Source: Xanthoparmelia taractica (taxonomy: Eukaryota > Ascomycota > Lecanoromycetes > Lecanorales > Parmeliaceae). Taken from it: DNA of 64,000 nucleotides. The DNA lies in assembly GCA_033085395.1 (NCBI GenBank), contig JANQBS010000152.1:35156-99155 (forward strand), given 5' to 3'. The translations under genes and the position numbers were made by a program. Shown one piece after another: positions 22,506-32,006 of this stretch (its first letter is position 1; the number at the start of each line of letters is the position of its first letter). The notes beneath the pieces were generated by a model. The model had not been told where the DNA came from. It did not search any database and saw nothing but the letters and a program-made list of their open reading frames with translations.

Positions 22506-23543
22506 ATGATCATCCGGAAAGCGGTCCTATCGATTGCAAGTTGTAGTAATTGCCGCGTTACTCTCTTAAATGTTATTGCTCCCTACACCAGTCTCTCCGT
22601 TCGCCCAGCTACGCGAGTACAGCATACTAGGATCGGGGCCAGAGATAACATTACCCAGCAACATTTCTCTACTTCGCGGGCATGGACATCTGATCTTGTC
22701 CAGCAGCAACAACAAGAGCAGTTGAACCAAGGCGAAGAGACGAGCTTCGAGGCCGAGCAATATGCCGAGTCAAATGAGATACCTGAACCAATGGCATCAG
22801 CGACGCCATGGTACCTCCAAGTCGACGTGCCCCAACGAGCTTCAAACCCGCTGCTAGAACGTCAACAAATTCCCGAGCTACCGCCTGATCCTCCGCCACT
22901 TCTCAAGCCAATGCTCGAACATATTTCCGTTGATCTGGGCCTTGACGACCTTATTCTCTTTGATCTGCGTAGAATTGATCCGCCACCAGCACTGGGCGCA
23001 AACCTGATTATGGTTTTGGGTACTGCTCGCAGTGAAAAACATCTACATGTCTCGGCAGACAGATTTTGCAGGTGGCTGAAGACAACCTACAAGTTGACTC
23101 CATACGCGGACGGTCTGTTAGGAAGAGGAGAATTGAAACTCAGGATGAGACGCAAGATGCGCCGAGCCAAATTATTAAGCAGTGTTGGATCAATAGAAAC
23201 CTCAACTACGGACGACGGGCTACGAACTGGGTGGATATGTGTCAATGTTGGCACTATTGAGGATGGGAGGGCTTCTATCGAGGATTTCTCAAAGCAGCAT
23301 GGATATGTGGGATTTGGTAGTGAGGCTGAGGGTGCCAAGGTGGTCATTCAGATGCTCACTCAAGAAAAGCGAGAAGAGCTGGATCTGGAAGACCTTTGGG
23401 GAAAGATGGTTAAAAGGCAGGAGAGAAAAGAGAATAGGATCTCCAAGGCTCCAGATGGGTTATCATCAGTTCAGAAGGGCGATCAAAGCCCAAACAGTGA
23501 GCTTGCTGAATCCGACTTGCCATCTACTGCGGTTTCAAATTGA
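22506..23543 (+). CDS. ATP25: ATP25-like mitochondrial protein, RsfS-like N-terminal half only
   Basis: 345 residues from MIIRKAVLSIASCSN. An Arg/Ser-rich presequence and a Gln-rich linker lead to the RsfS/DUF143-like domain: DLGLDDLILFDLRRIDPPPALGANLIMVLGTARSEKHLHVSADRFC (family hallmarks are LDD.I.FDLR and the GTARSEKH motif). Then come TGWICVNVGTIEDGRASIEDF and a charged tail. Yeast Atp25 (612 residues) is cleaved into this RsfS-like half, needed for mitochondrial ribosome function, and a C-terminal half that stabilises OLI1 mRNA. Here the frame stops after the first half, and no continuation is visible before the next gene. It may be a split or reduced version. The region upstream is open in frame to 22365, but the chosen ATG begins a plausible targeting peptide. 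Confidence 0.82.
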   Translation: MIIRKAVLSIASCSNCRVTLLNVIAPYTSLSVRPATRVQHTRIGARDNITQQHFSTSRAWTSDLVQQQQQEQLNQGEETSFEAEQYAESNEIPEPMASATPWYLQVDVPQRASNPLLERQQIPELPPDPPPLLKPMLEHISVDLGLDDLILFDLRRIDPPPALGANLIMVLGTARSEKHLHVSADRFCRWLKTTYKLTPYADGLLGRGELKLRMRRKMRRAKLLSSVGSIETSTTDDGLRTGWICVNVGTIEDGRASIEDFSKQHGYVGFGSEAEGAKVVIQMLTQEKREELDLEDLWGKMVKRQERKENRISKAPDGLSSVQKGDQSPNSELAESDLPSTAVSN

Positions 23544-23925
23544 TTGGAGCTATCAACCATCAATTCTCAATTAGATCAGAGGTCTTCATCGACGATCTTT
23601 CTCACCGACGGATCATCCGATGTCCCGGAGTTTGCTAGCTGGTAATATGAATTTGCGGATCTAAACCGAGAGCCTCCAGTGACATTTAGAGCTTGCGGAG
23701 TGGGCACAATGTCTGATTGATTCGGCAACCGCAGTACTAAGCATGTTTTATTATTGGGCCACTAGAGTAAAGCTATTGAGCAGCTCGTGTCAATCATCTC
23801 GAAAGCTTGCCGGCTCGAGGCGCTAGAAGAGTATTGAAGCAGGCGCAACGACTGCGAATGAGGTGCGCGTGAAGGTCTGATCTCCGCAGATGTTCCACGG
23901 ACAAAGCTGCAATACAATAATAGCG

Positions 23926-25281
23926 TTAGGGGCCGCCTTCGTGCGTATACCAATGACCATCCCAATTATGCTTGAGAACCTCATCGCCCCATGACCACCA
24001 ATCCGCTGTCAAGTTCCTGGCGAAGACCTCCAAAGCACGATAAGTTACTGGTAGAAACGGCTCTATCAAAGGTTTGAGATGCGGTTTTCTGGAGTGCAAG
24101 TCCGGCACTGCCACGATAATTCTCCGTCGGACATCACTATCAGATCCTTGGGCCTCATCGCTATTCTTTCTACCAAGCAGAAGCACTTCATAGGGCTTCC
24201 GCCAGAGTCCGTCGATCTGAGTTACTGGAAGCCCACCCACTGTTGTTTTCAACCACGTCCACTCCTCGATGAGCTGCACGTCCCAAGCCCGAAAAGCCTC
24301 TAATGCAGTTTCTCGGCTACTTGCCCTATTACTTATCCAGCATGCCACCAGCGCTCCAGGAGCTATGTGCTGGCCTAGCACTGCGCGAAGCACAGCCATT
24401 GGTTCTAAGTCATGCATGCTATCGTACCTCGCTGATCTCCGCACTGAGCGATTTTCCCAAGGGGGATCTAACAATACGAAGTCAAATTGCCCAGGACCAG
24501 CACTCGCACTAGAATTGGGGTACATTGTTAAGGTTGCGATGCTAAAGCCAGGGGCCGTTGCTTCAATGATCTTGGATAGCAGGAAATGTGCGTTGGGTGG
24601 TATGCTGTAAATGAACCCTGAACATTGCAGGGATAATGGGGTCGAATATGGATTACGAACGAGTCTGTCAGTGATGATCCGTAAGCTGGAGCAGGTGTAT
24701 GCTTTTGGTGTGGACTCCGAGGTTAAGATCAGCGGCTCTTCGATGCTTCGAACACTGGCCTCTGATTCTAAGATTTTTAAGTCAGGCTCCGTTGTTGATG
24801 AAAGAATGCCAGATTTCTTTTCAGTTGCTACCTTCGGAGCCGCTACTACAGCAGGTGAAGAATTGACTGATTCTCTCTTCTGGGACGAAAACGCTTGTTC
24901 AATAACATCGTTTGCCTTGCGTTTCTTGCTTTGCCTCTCAGATATGAGAGGTGATACCTTCCGTGGTAGACACCAATCATCACCTGAATGCCAATGCTCC
25001 GCCACCTCTCTGAGTCCCTGCCGCAGCAAGGCCTCCAGAGCATCCGCATCAGCATCAGAAGGTGGTTTCGTCCGAAGCACATTGGCTTTGGCCTTTTCAG
25101 TCTTGGGCTCTGTGGATGGATATGGCACTTGTAAGGGAGGCAATGCGTAGAGTTGATCATTGCATGGGTGGTCGATGGTGCCTTGGGCATGGACGATGGA
25201 TGTAGGGATGTCAAATAGAGTCAGGGTCTTCTTCGGATTTTGGTAGAGTATTGGCGTCAGAGTGAAGGTCTGGTCGGCCAT
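23926..25281 (-). CDS. MT-A70-family N6-adenine methyltransferase, METTL4-like
   Basis: 451 residues in one exon, starting MADQTFTLTPILYQNP. The N-terminal half is variable. The catalytic MT-A70 domain occupies residues about 255-440, with the SAM/adenine motif DPPW in FDFVLLDPPWENRSVRR (about 272-275). It continues with LVACWISNRASS, EEWTWLKTTVGG and GLWRKPYEVLLLGRK. The order and wording fit METTL4 and fungal relatives rather than the mRNA writers METTL3/IME4, which carry an extra zinc-finger region. Known METTL4 activities are m6Am in U2 snRNA and, debated, 6mA in DNA. Which applies here cannot be read from sequence. A longer frame begins nine codons upstream, but this ATG has the more usual family start. 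Confidence 0.88.
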   Translation of the reverse strand: MADQTFTLTPILYQNPKKTLTLFDIPTSIVHAQGTIDHPCNDQLYALPPLQVPYPSTEPKTEKAKANVLRTKPPSDADADALEALLRQGLREVAEHWHSGDDWCLPRKVSPLISERQSKKRKANDVIEQAFSSQKRESVNSSPAVVAAPKVATEKKSGILSSTTEPDLKILESEASVRSIEEPLILTSESTPKAYTCSSLRIITDRLVRNPYSTPLSLQCSGFIYSIPPNAHFLLSKIIEATAPGFSIATLTMYPNSSASAGPGQFDFVLLDPPWENRSVRRSARYDSMHDLEPMAVLRAVLGQHIAPGALVACWISNRASSRETALEAFRAWDVQLIEEWTWLKTTVGGLPVTQIDGLWRKPYEVLLLGRKNSDEAQGSDSDVRRRIIVAVPDLHSRKPHLKPLIEPFLPVTYRALEVFARNLTADWWSWGDEVLKHNWDGHWYTHEGGP

Positions 25282-26546
25282 TCTTCTAGTAATCCCGTAG
25301 ATACGCACAGACTGAGCTGTATGTAATGAACTTTTAATGCTATCAAAGAAATGTTGGCTGTATTAGTTAAACAACTTGAGCATTCTCATAGAGACGTGAA
25401 CAACCACAAGTCTCAAGTTTCCCTGCGGTATAGTTCACCAGCTCCGAGAACATATCAGGACCCGGCTGCCGTGGATACTGTGGCGATGGAAAATAGCAGC
25501 AACGGACTTCATATCTTTTGCTGCTTGGCCGACATAGGGGAGCTTGTCAAAGAAAATTGTGTTCTTGTGAGACGACTTCCTTTTGACGTAGGGTACTAAA
25601 TCTCATGAAGACATCCAAAGGCTTGCCGCTCATAGCTGAGGATGGATTTAATGGCTTTGAAACATGTCTTCGTTAACATATAGCTATCTTCTAGTTTACA
25701 CAGCCGCCCCGCCGGAAGCTGGCTTCTGAAAGGCTACGCTTCTTCTTCCTTCTATCTTGTACTATCATTATTGTCTTTGGTAACATTCTGTGATTATTCA
25801 AGATGCCTTTCATAAGCAGGATTTCGCCGGGTAACTATGATACTCGGCGTCATATTTGATCAAAGTGTAAAAGTGTGCTCGTGCTGCGCTACAATTGGCC
25901 TCTCGTGGTCTAAAATTTTCCTACAGAAGACCGAGTCAAATCTATGAGGCAATTATGACAAGCACACGCCTCCGGTACAGATTGGGATCCACAGAACGAT
26001 TCTCTTACCCTAGACTTTGGCCAAAGAAAGACTTCTTGCCGCTTCGTTGGGTTCGCTGGCTGTTATGGCCAAGCAAGTACCCCCATGTTTTTTGCAATGT
26101 CCGGACCTCTGTCACACATGAAAAATATTTGCTGCACGGACCGCAGGTCCACATGGACACCCTGCTGATGGGCTATCAAAAACTCAAAACTTCGCTCTGG
26201 GCAATCACGAAAGTTGGTGACCTGGTACCAGATCGTAATGCAGTAACATCTGGACGACCGCCAGGATGTTGGCCCGGCTCTTTTTACAATAGCGTCGAAG
26301 AAGTAGGCTTCTAGAGCAAGACGATCAAGAATTTTTCTCCTGAAAAAGATAGGACTAACTGGGCTCGTCCTTCGACCTTGAGCAGGTTCCCAGCAAATCA
26401 GCGCGAAGCTTCTCAGAAGCCTCTCACGAAAATCTGTGATAATGAAAATTCCATCGATGACTGACCCCTCCGATAGCACTATTAGACTACATATATAGAG
26501 GTCTGCCCCCAACCTAGTCCTCCAAACCCCCTTGACGCAATTCACC
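25282..26546. other. Intergenic region upstream of the secreted-protein gene
   Basis: About 1.27 kb of lower GC with no supported coding region. An ATATATAG element at 26491-26498 lies 50 bases before the ATG of the secreted-protein gene and may be its TATA box. Such a clear TATA is unusual among the genes in this window and hints at regulated expression (inference). Confidence 0.45.
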
Positions 26547-27284
26547 ATGCCCTGCCTCCAGAAACTCCTTGTGGGGTTGATACTCTTCTCTCCGACCATC
26601 TATGCACTTGCTACTCCGGATCAAGCTGATGCAGGAAAGGTTAGAGGTTTTACGGGACCCGCGGACGTAAAACCAAAGTATGTATCTTTGACGGTCCCAA
26701 GAGTCGATTGAATGGTTTGAACACACAGCGCTGACTTCAAAATCTTCATAAGTGGCGACTACCTCACCGCGACCTTCTGTTATTGCGCATATCCTGAGAA
26801 GGTGGAGGAGGTCATGGGCCCTGCCCACTTGTACCAGTTTGAATACTACAACAAGCATCATGATACTACCTTCGTTCTGATTTCGTCATGCCCAGATGGT
26901 GATATCGGTTTTGACAAGACTTGTGTTCCTGCCAATCCCCCTGATGAGCACCACCTACTTAGTGGTAACACGATGGACATGACTTGCAAGCAATGGGAGG
27001 GATACGAAGATTACAAAGATAAATGGTACGAGCGCGAAGACGAACTCTGTTACATGCCGCACCACAAACACGGTGACGACTACATTTCTTTCAACGGGCA
27101 GTCGAGAAATCTTGGCAGTAATGGTGGCCAAGGTGCAGTATTCAACGGAAAGTGGGAGCCAGAAATCTGTGAAGGCCTGTGCCAGGAGTATTTGGATATG
27201 TCCATGCTCAAAGACAAAAAGTACCCTCCAAGCCATCAGGTCGAGTGGACTCGCCTGGATGATATGTGTGAAGAGTGCGAATAA
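26547..27284 (+). CDS. Small secreted cysteine-rich protein, candidate effector
   Basis: Exons 26547-26677 and 26729-27284 (GTATGT...ACACAG intron, phase fits) give 228 residues. Residues 1 to about 22 (MPCLQKLLVGLILFSPTIYA) form a signal peptide with likely cleavage after YALA. The mature part has about ten cysteines (FCYCAYP, SSCPDG, KTCVP, MTCKQ, ELCYMP, EICEGLCQ, MCEECE) and many charged and aromatic residues. There are no transmembrane segments and no enzyme motif that I recognise. The even number of cysteines suggests disulfide bonds. The gene has a likely TATA box, and gene-poor DNA flanks its upstream side. Function is unknown; a secreted effector or a cell-surface protein are both possible. 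Confidence 0.78.
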
Positions 27285-27774
27285 GAGGTTCTTCCAAGGG
27301 TCGAGCACAGCCTGATTCGGCCTATAAGACTTGCTGGCGCCTATGAAACGCCGTCAGCGCGACACAGACGCAATGAAGTTGGCTGGAGACTGGGATAACA
27401 AAAAGGAGAGCATACAGGTTTTCGATGGAGTGTCTCATCAGCTCTAGAATAATCTAATCCTTTCAATCATCTTGCAAACCAGCTTGACGAATTCCGTAAA
27501 AGACTATTCTATATTTATTATGTGATAAGGAGAGCAAGTATACACAGTAAATGAGGGGATTTTTGATTTACCCCTCCGCTTATCCGGTTGAACTTCGGAT
27601 ACACTAAGCTCGATTAATGTTCCGGCCGAGGATGCCGAGGTGTGGGGACTAAAGTAATTCCTGCACGCCTTTTGGCAAACAGCCAAAGTGTTTCTCTTCA
27701 AACTCCAGCTTTCCTAAGACTAGGCAGTCACTGAGTGCTTGGATGCTCGCTTTTGCCATATATCTTGGGTGGGC
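27285..27774. other. Intergenic region, nothing evident
   Basis: 490 bases between two same-strand genes. I see no coding frame, RNA gene or strong repeat. Confidence 0.4.
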
Positions 27775-28967
27775 ATGAGCCGCGCTCATGGCGCGATACA
27801 GCTACAATCGCCGGAGATGGGAGACCAGAAGTTGCAGCACGAAAGGCCAAATCAGTCTCCGGATGAAGGAACGGTAGCATCGAAGAGGGTTGGGAACCAA
27901 AGGCACAGGAATAAACAGAATCTAGACTATGTGCTGAGGTCAGGCTTGTGTGGCGGCTTAGCAGGATGTGCTGTATGCACGTCTTCGATCATTGCAAAAG
28001 AGGTCCATGTTAATCTTCCTCGCAGGCCAAAACACTCGTAGGGCCTCTTGATCGTGTCAAGATCTTATTTCAGGCTTCCAACCCTCAGTTCGCTAAATAT
28101 ACTGGTTCCTGGTTCGGCGTCGTGACCGCCATGCGCGACATCAATCGTCAGGACGGTCTACGAGGTCTTTTCCGAGGTCACTCGGCAACCCTCCTCCGCA
28201 TCTTTCCGTATGCCGCAATCAAATTCGTTGCCTATGAGCAGATACGGTCACTCCTAATTACTTCGCCAGCGCAAGAGACGCCTATACGTCGCCTTCTTTC
28301 TGGCTCTCTTGCAGGCGTCACCTCGGTCTTCCTTACCTATCCATTGGAAGTCATCCGTGTCCGCCTGGCCTTTGAAACAAAAAAGGATTCCCGTTCTTCT
28401 CTCTCCAGCATATGTCGCCAGATTTATAACGAACACCCACCCGACGTTGCACGGTCATCGATATCCTCTGCACCGGGTTCCATCTCTGCCGTTGCTGCCT
28501 CGACTTCCGAGAGCGGCCTAATAAACTTTTATCGAGGCTTCACACCAACGCTTGCCGGCATGCTTCCTTACGCTGGTATGTCGTTCCTAACTCACGACAC
28601 TGCTACCGACTGGCTGCGCCTTCCAGCCCTTGCGCCTTACACCACAACATCGCCCCCAGCTTCTAGGGATCCGAACGCTGCGCCAATCTTGAAGTATTGG
28701 GCAGAACTCCTCGCTGGTGGGTTCGCGGGATTGGTTTCCCAGACTGCTTCATATCCACTGGAAGTAATTAGAAGGAGGATGCAGGTGGGAGGGGCAGTAG
28801 GGGACGGACATCGATTGGGCATGGTGGAGACTAGTACAAAAGTATGGAGGGAAGCAGGCTTTAAGGGCTTCTGGGTGGGACTAACCATTGGATATGTCAA
28901 GGTTGTGCCCATGGCTGCTGTGAGCTTCTTCGTCTACGAGAGGATGAAGGTCGTTTTGGGCGTTTGA
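27775..28967 (+). CDS. LEU5: Mitochondrial carrier, LEU5/SLC25A16-42-type (coenzyme A transport)
   Basis: Exons 27775-27972 and 28026-28967 (379 residues). The three mitochondrial-carrier signatures appear in order: GPLDRVKILFQ, YPLEVIRVRLAFE and YPLEVIRRRMQVG. Each is followed by the usual second helix of its repeat (GLRGLFRGHSATLLRIFPYA, LINFYRGFTPTLAGMLPYAG, FKGFWVGLTIGYVKVVPMAA). The motif LRIFPYAAIKFVAYEQ and the insert between repeats two and three match the yeast Leu5/animal SLC25A42 group, which brings CoA into the matrix. Substrate assignment is by family resemblance. The first ATG in frame was chosen; about 50 hydrophilic residues precede helix 1, as in fungal homologues. Confidence 0.9.
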
Positions 28968-29495
28968 ATATGACCTCTGGGCTGAGGTTATGCACGAATA
29001 GGAGTTTGGCAAGCCCATGTGCTCGCTGGATCTTGGCTGCATTGGCATTATGGATGGGCGGCTGCATGGTACTAGTCGCATGCGATATATTACTTTCACA
29101 AACGGAAGGGAATGTGACGTTTATGCTCTGAAATGTGGGCAGTTACTCTAGACAATCTTCTCAATGAGCTCGACGCTACGGAGCTTAGCGGGCTAAGTCC
29201 GGCTAACATCCCTCTGGACAATTTGGCTGGCATACACTTTGAACAACCTTCAGTATGGACCTGATCTGAGCCCAGCTTGGGATTTGTGCCCCTATTCGGC
29301 CATACAGAACTCCCAGAAGTCCAATCTTTGCACTTTCTGGGGTGCTCTCATGCACGTCATGTAGGGCCATATTCCAAAAGTAGGGTTAGGGCAGCTACTA
29401 GCGCTGTTCAGGACATCTTCCGTCACTCTGTAGGCTGTCAAGTTGAATTCAACTTTCCTTTTTTCAGGTCAAGAAGGAGACTCTCTCAGAAAGCT
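28968..29495. other. Intergenic region, nothing evident
   Basis: About 530 bases with no supported gene. The last 40 bases before the next start contain a pyrimidine-rich tract followed by CAGG, perhaps part of a leader intron. Confidence 0.35.
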
Positions 29496-30809
29496 ATGCA
29501 GTAAGTTGTCTTCTCCGAGCTGTGTTCTCCATCTTCGCACTGCCTTTTTAGCTGCGAGACTTATTGTGGGAATTGAAGACTCCCAGAACATAACTCGAGT
29601 CTGATCTTAACGGAGACATTCTGACTCCGGAATTACGTAGTCCCTATATCGCCGTCCCAGCGACCCTGGGTCTTGTTTACCGCGCATATTCTAGAAAGTC
29701 CTTGACGCCGTTGGGTATCGTTGTTGCGGCATTGACGGCCGTTGTCCATGCTATACATCCTTGGAGCGTTTTCTTCGCGCTGCTGGTTGTGTTCTTCCTT
29801 GCTGGCACCACTGTAACCAAAGTATGAGAGTGCTCTACGAGGTATTTGTTGAGTAGAAGAAGCTTACAGTTCTGTAGGTCAAGCATGACGTGAAAGCCCG
29901 TTTGACACTGTCGTCATCAGGTACTCCCGGAGGAGAAGGAGCGCGAACTCATATTCAAGTTCTAGCGAACTCGGCAGTGGCTTCTATTTTGATACTGCTT
30001 CATTATCGGCAGCTGCAGACAAGGAGAACGTACGATGGATCTAACGGCGAGTGCTGGGCTTACGGTAGCGATTTGCTGGTGGTGGGTATAGTGAGGTAGG
30101 TCCTTGAACGTTCTGAGTGATCTTTAGCCATCTCTGATGATCATTGAAAAAGTAATTACGCTGCAGTAGCAGCAGACACGTTTTCTTCGGAACTGGGCAT
30201 CCTCTCCAAAAGCAAACCCAGACTCCTTACATCTTGGAACTTTCGCCAAGTACCACCAGGCACCAATGGTGGTGTCACGCTCGTGGGGACACTGGCGGGT
30301 TTTGCAGGTGCTTTTGTAATTGCTCTGACATCCGTGATCCTCATACCCTTCTGCTCTGCCAGTACGACGATTTCAGGGAAATTTTTCAACAACAAGCCTG
30401 GATTCGAGGGGGGAAGTGGCTGGGGATCGCAAGAGAGGATTTTCTGGGTCATTGCCGTCACAGTGTGGGGTGGTCTTGGAAGTATCCTGGACAGCGCTCT
30501 TGGGGGTTGGTTCCAGGCTAGTGTGATTGATGGAAGGACGGGCAAGGTGGTTGAAGGGATCGGTGGGAAGAAAGTAAGTCTCTTTATCTTGATAGTAGGT
30601 GACGTGTTGACGGGAAGCAGGTACTGGTGTCAGGTTCACGAACCCCAGCGAACAAGAAGAGTGACGAGCCAAGTCGCCGAGTCGAGAGTGGTCTCGGACT
30701 CCTTGACAACAATGCGGTCAATGTACTCATGGCTTTGCTAATGAGCATTGGTGGGATGTTGATTACTAGTTACATGTGGCATGTTCCACTACGAAGTGTT
30801 TTGAGCTAA
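29496..30809 (+). CDS. DUF92/TMEM19-family multi-pass membrane protein
   Basis: Exons 29496-29500, 29641-29821, 29878-30095, 30153-30573 and 30621-30809 give 337 residues with every phase consistent. The body is a chain of hydrophobic helices. Conserved family stretches include AYSRKSLTPLGIVVAALTA, VFFLAGTTVTKVKHDVKA, GGEGARTHIQVLANS, YAAVAADTFSSELGILSK, PGTNGGVTLVGTLAG and WGGLGSILDSALGGWFQAS. These define the DUF92 family (animal TMEM19). Plant and cyanobacterial members include phytyl-phosphate kinase VTE6, so a prenyl-phosphate kinase-like role is conceivable but unproven. The start is notable: no in-frame ATG exists in exon 2, and splicing a five-base exon (ATGCA) by GTAAGT...CGTAG yields MHPYIAVPATLGLVY, the expected N-terminus. 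Confidence 0.88.
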
Positions 30810-31075
30810 TTCTATTTTGCCAAATGTGTTTCCGTACTCAATTGAAGATCAAAATCCATATGAGTCTCTCTGCTCTTGTGGGACTTTTTTACATGCGGGA
30901 ATGTCTACTTGATGCAGATATGTTGAAAAGGTCGAAGAACAGCCGTTCCTTTAGCCCATCAGCCCAGAGTAAGGCGCATCATGCGAGCGACCTACATAAG
31001 TAATTATTGTTGAGAATCCTTCGACCTCTCCTCTCATCGCATGAGCAATCCTGATATTAAGCACTCATACCAACA

Positions 31076-31400
31076 ATGACAGGCACATTCTCCAACTCGG
31101 CAAATGATACCATCCGGACCAGCATGGACAACATCACTGCTGACCCCCACGAAATCTTAGGATGTGTTCCTGTAGCCGTCAACAGAGTTCGGAACCCTCT
31201 TTTCGCACGCCAGTGGAAAAGAGGGGCATTGGCACCCAAGAGCCCATCACCTTGGACACCGCGTTGTGGATCGCATCATGCACCAAATATGATCAGCGGC
31301 ATTGCGGCGATGCAATCAGTTGGGCAGGGAAGATTGGCGCTCGGTGACGCGGATCTGGTGTATCTTCAACGACGGTACCTTCTCCGACGACGCAGAAGCA
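31076..31400 (+). pseudogene. Broken beta-lactamase/serine esterase-like gene
   Basis: Three overlapping frames together read like the N-terminal third of a class C beta-lactamase-related hydrolase. Frame one runs from ATG 31076 (DNITADPHEILGCVPVAVN). After a shift near 31205, another frame reads KRGIGTQEPITLDTALWIA with SCTK as the catalytic SxxK. One base further out of frame, after 31294, come ISGIAAMQSVGQGRLALGD and ADLVY. No splice sites explain the shifts, and the rest of the roughly 400-residue family domain (YxN and later motifs) is not found downstream, where the sequence is G-rich and stop-laden. The relic is therefore frame-shifted and 3'-truncated. Related intact fungal proteins are secreted or cytosolic esterases and LovD-like acyltransferases. 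Confidence 0.7.
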
Positions 31401-32006
31401 GATCGATCTTGACGAAGGCGAGCGTACCGGCAGATTCCGGACTTTCTCGGGTTTGGCAGAAGGTAGGGGGGGGGGCCCAGATTGCACGTTTATGCTGATG
31501 GTCCATGAGGCGGCGGCGGGGAGGGGAGGGGGTGGAGTACGACGTGGTATCCTTGTAAGTTTTATAATGTTTTGCTTTGTAATGGTTACGCGGTAGTGGT
31601 TGTTGAGGAGAGAAAGCTGATGGCTGATGGCTGATGTTGCATGGTGCATGGTGCAGGGTTGCCGAATCTGTTCCGGTCTTTGCCGTTTTCGAGTGAGCTT
31701 TTCGACATTGACAACTGGGGGGGAGGGGTTTTCTGAAAAAAAGGGGCATATTAATATTGTTTGGAAGAGATGCCCAGGTCCTCGGACTTTGGGCTAACGT
31801 CGAGAGTGCTGTCTATAAGGAATTGAAAAAGCAATAAAGCGGATGGCCAGGGGAGTTGAGGTGGGTATCACAAGGAATTTGTTGCGACGAGTGGACGGTA
31901 AATGTTGGGGTTGAAGGCTTTAGGAAATACAAAGGCAGGTGACCCCAGTGGTTTCCATTGTAGAAATATCTATAAAGGGCTGCTTGCCAATTGCAAGATT
32001 TGAATA
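31401..32006. other. Intergenic region with G-rich runs
   Basis: About 600 bases holding short poly-G tracts (near 31466, 31500-31530 and 31720) and a repeated GATGGCTGATG motif near 31620. There is no coding evidence. It probably represents decay downstream of the broken hydrolase. Confidence 0.35.

Noticed and set aside
25895..26599. Open frames on both strands upstream of the secreted protein
   Set aside because: No domain, no signal peptide and no splice continuity. The minus frame runs through the secreted gene's promoter and start.
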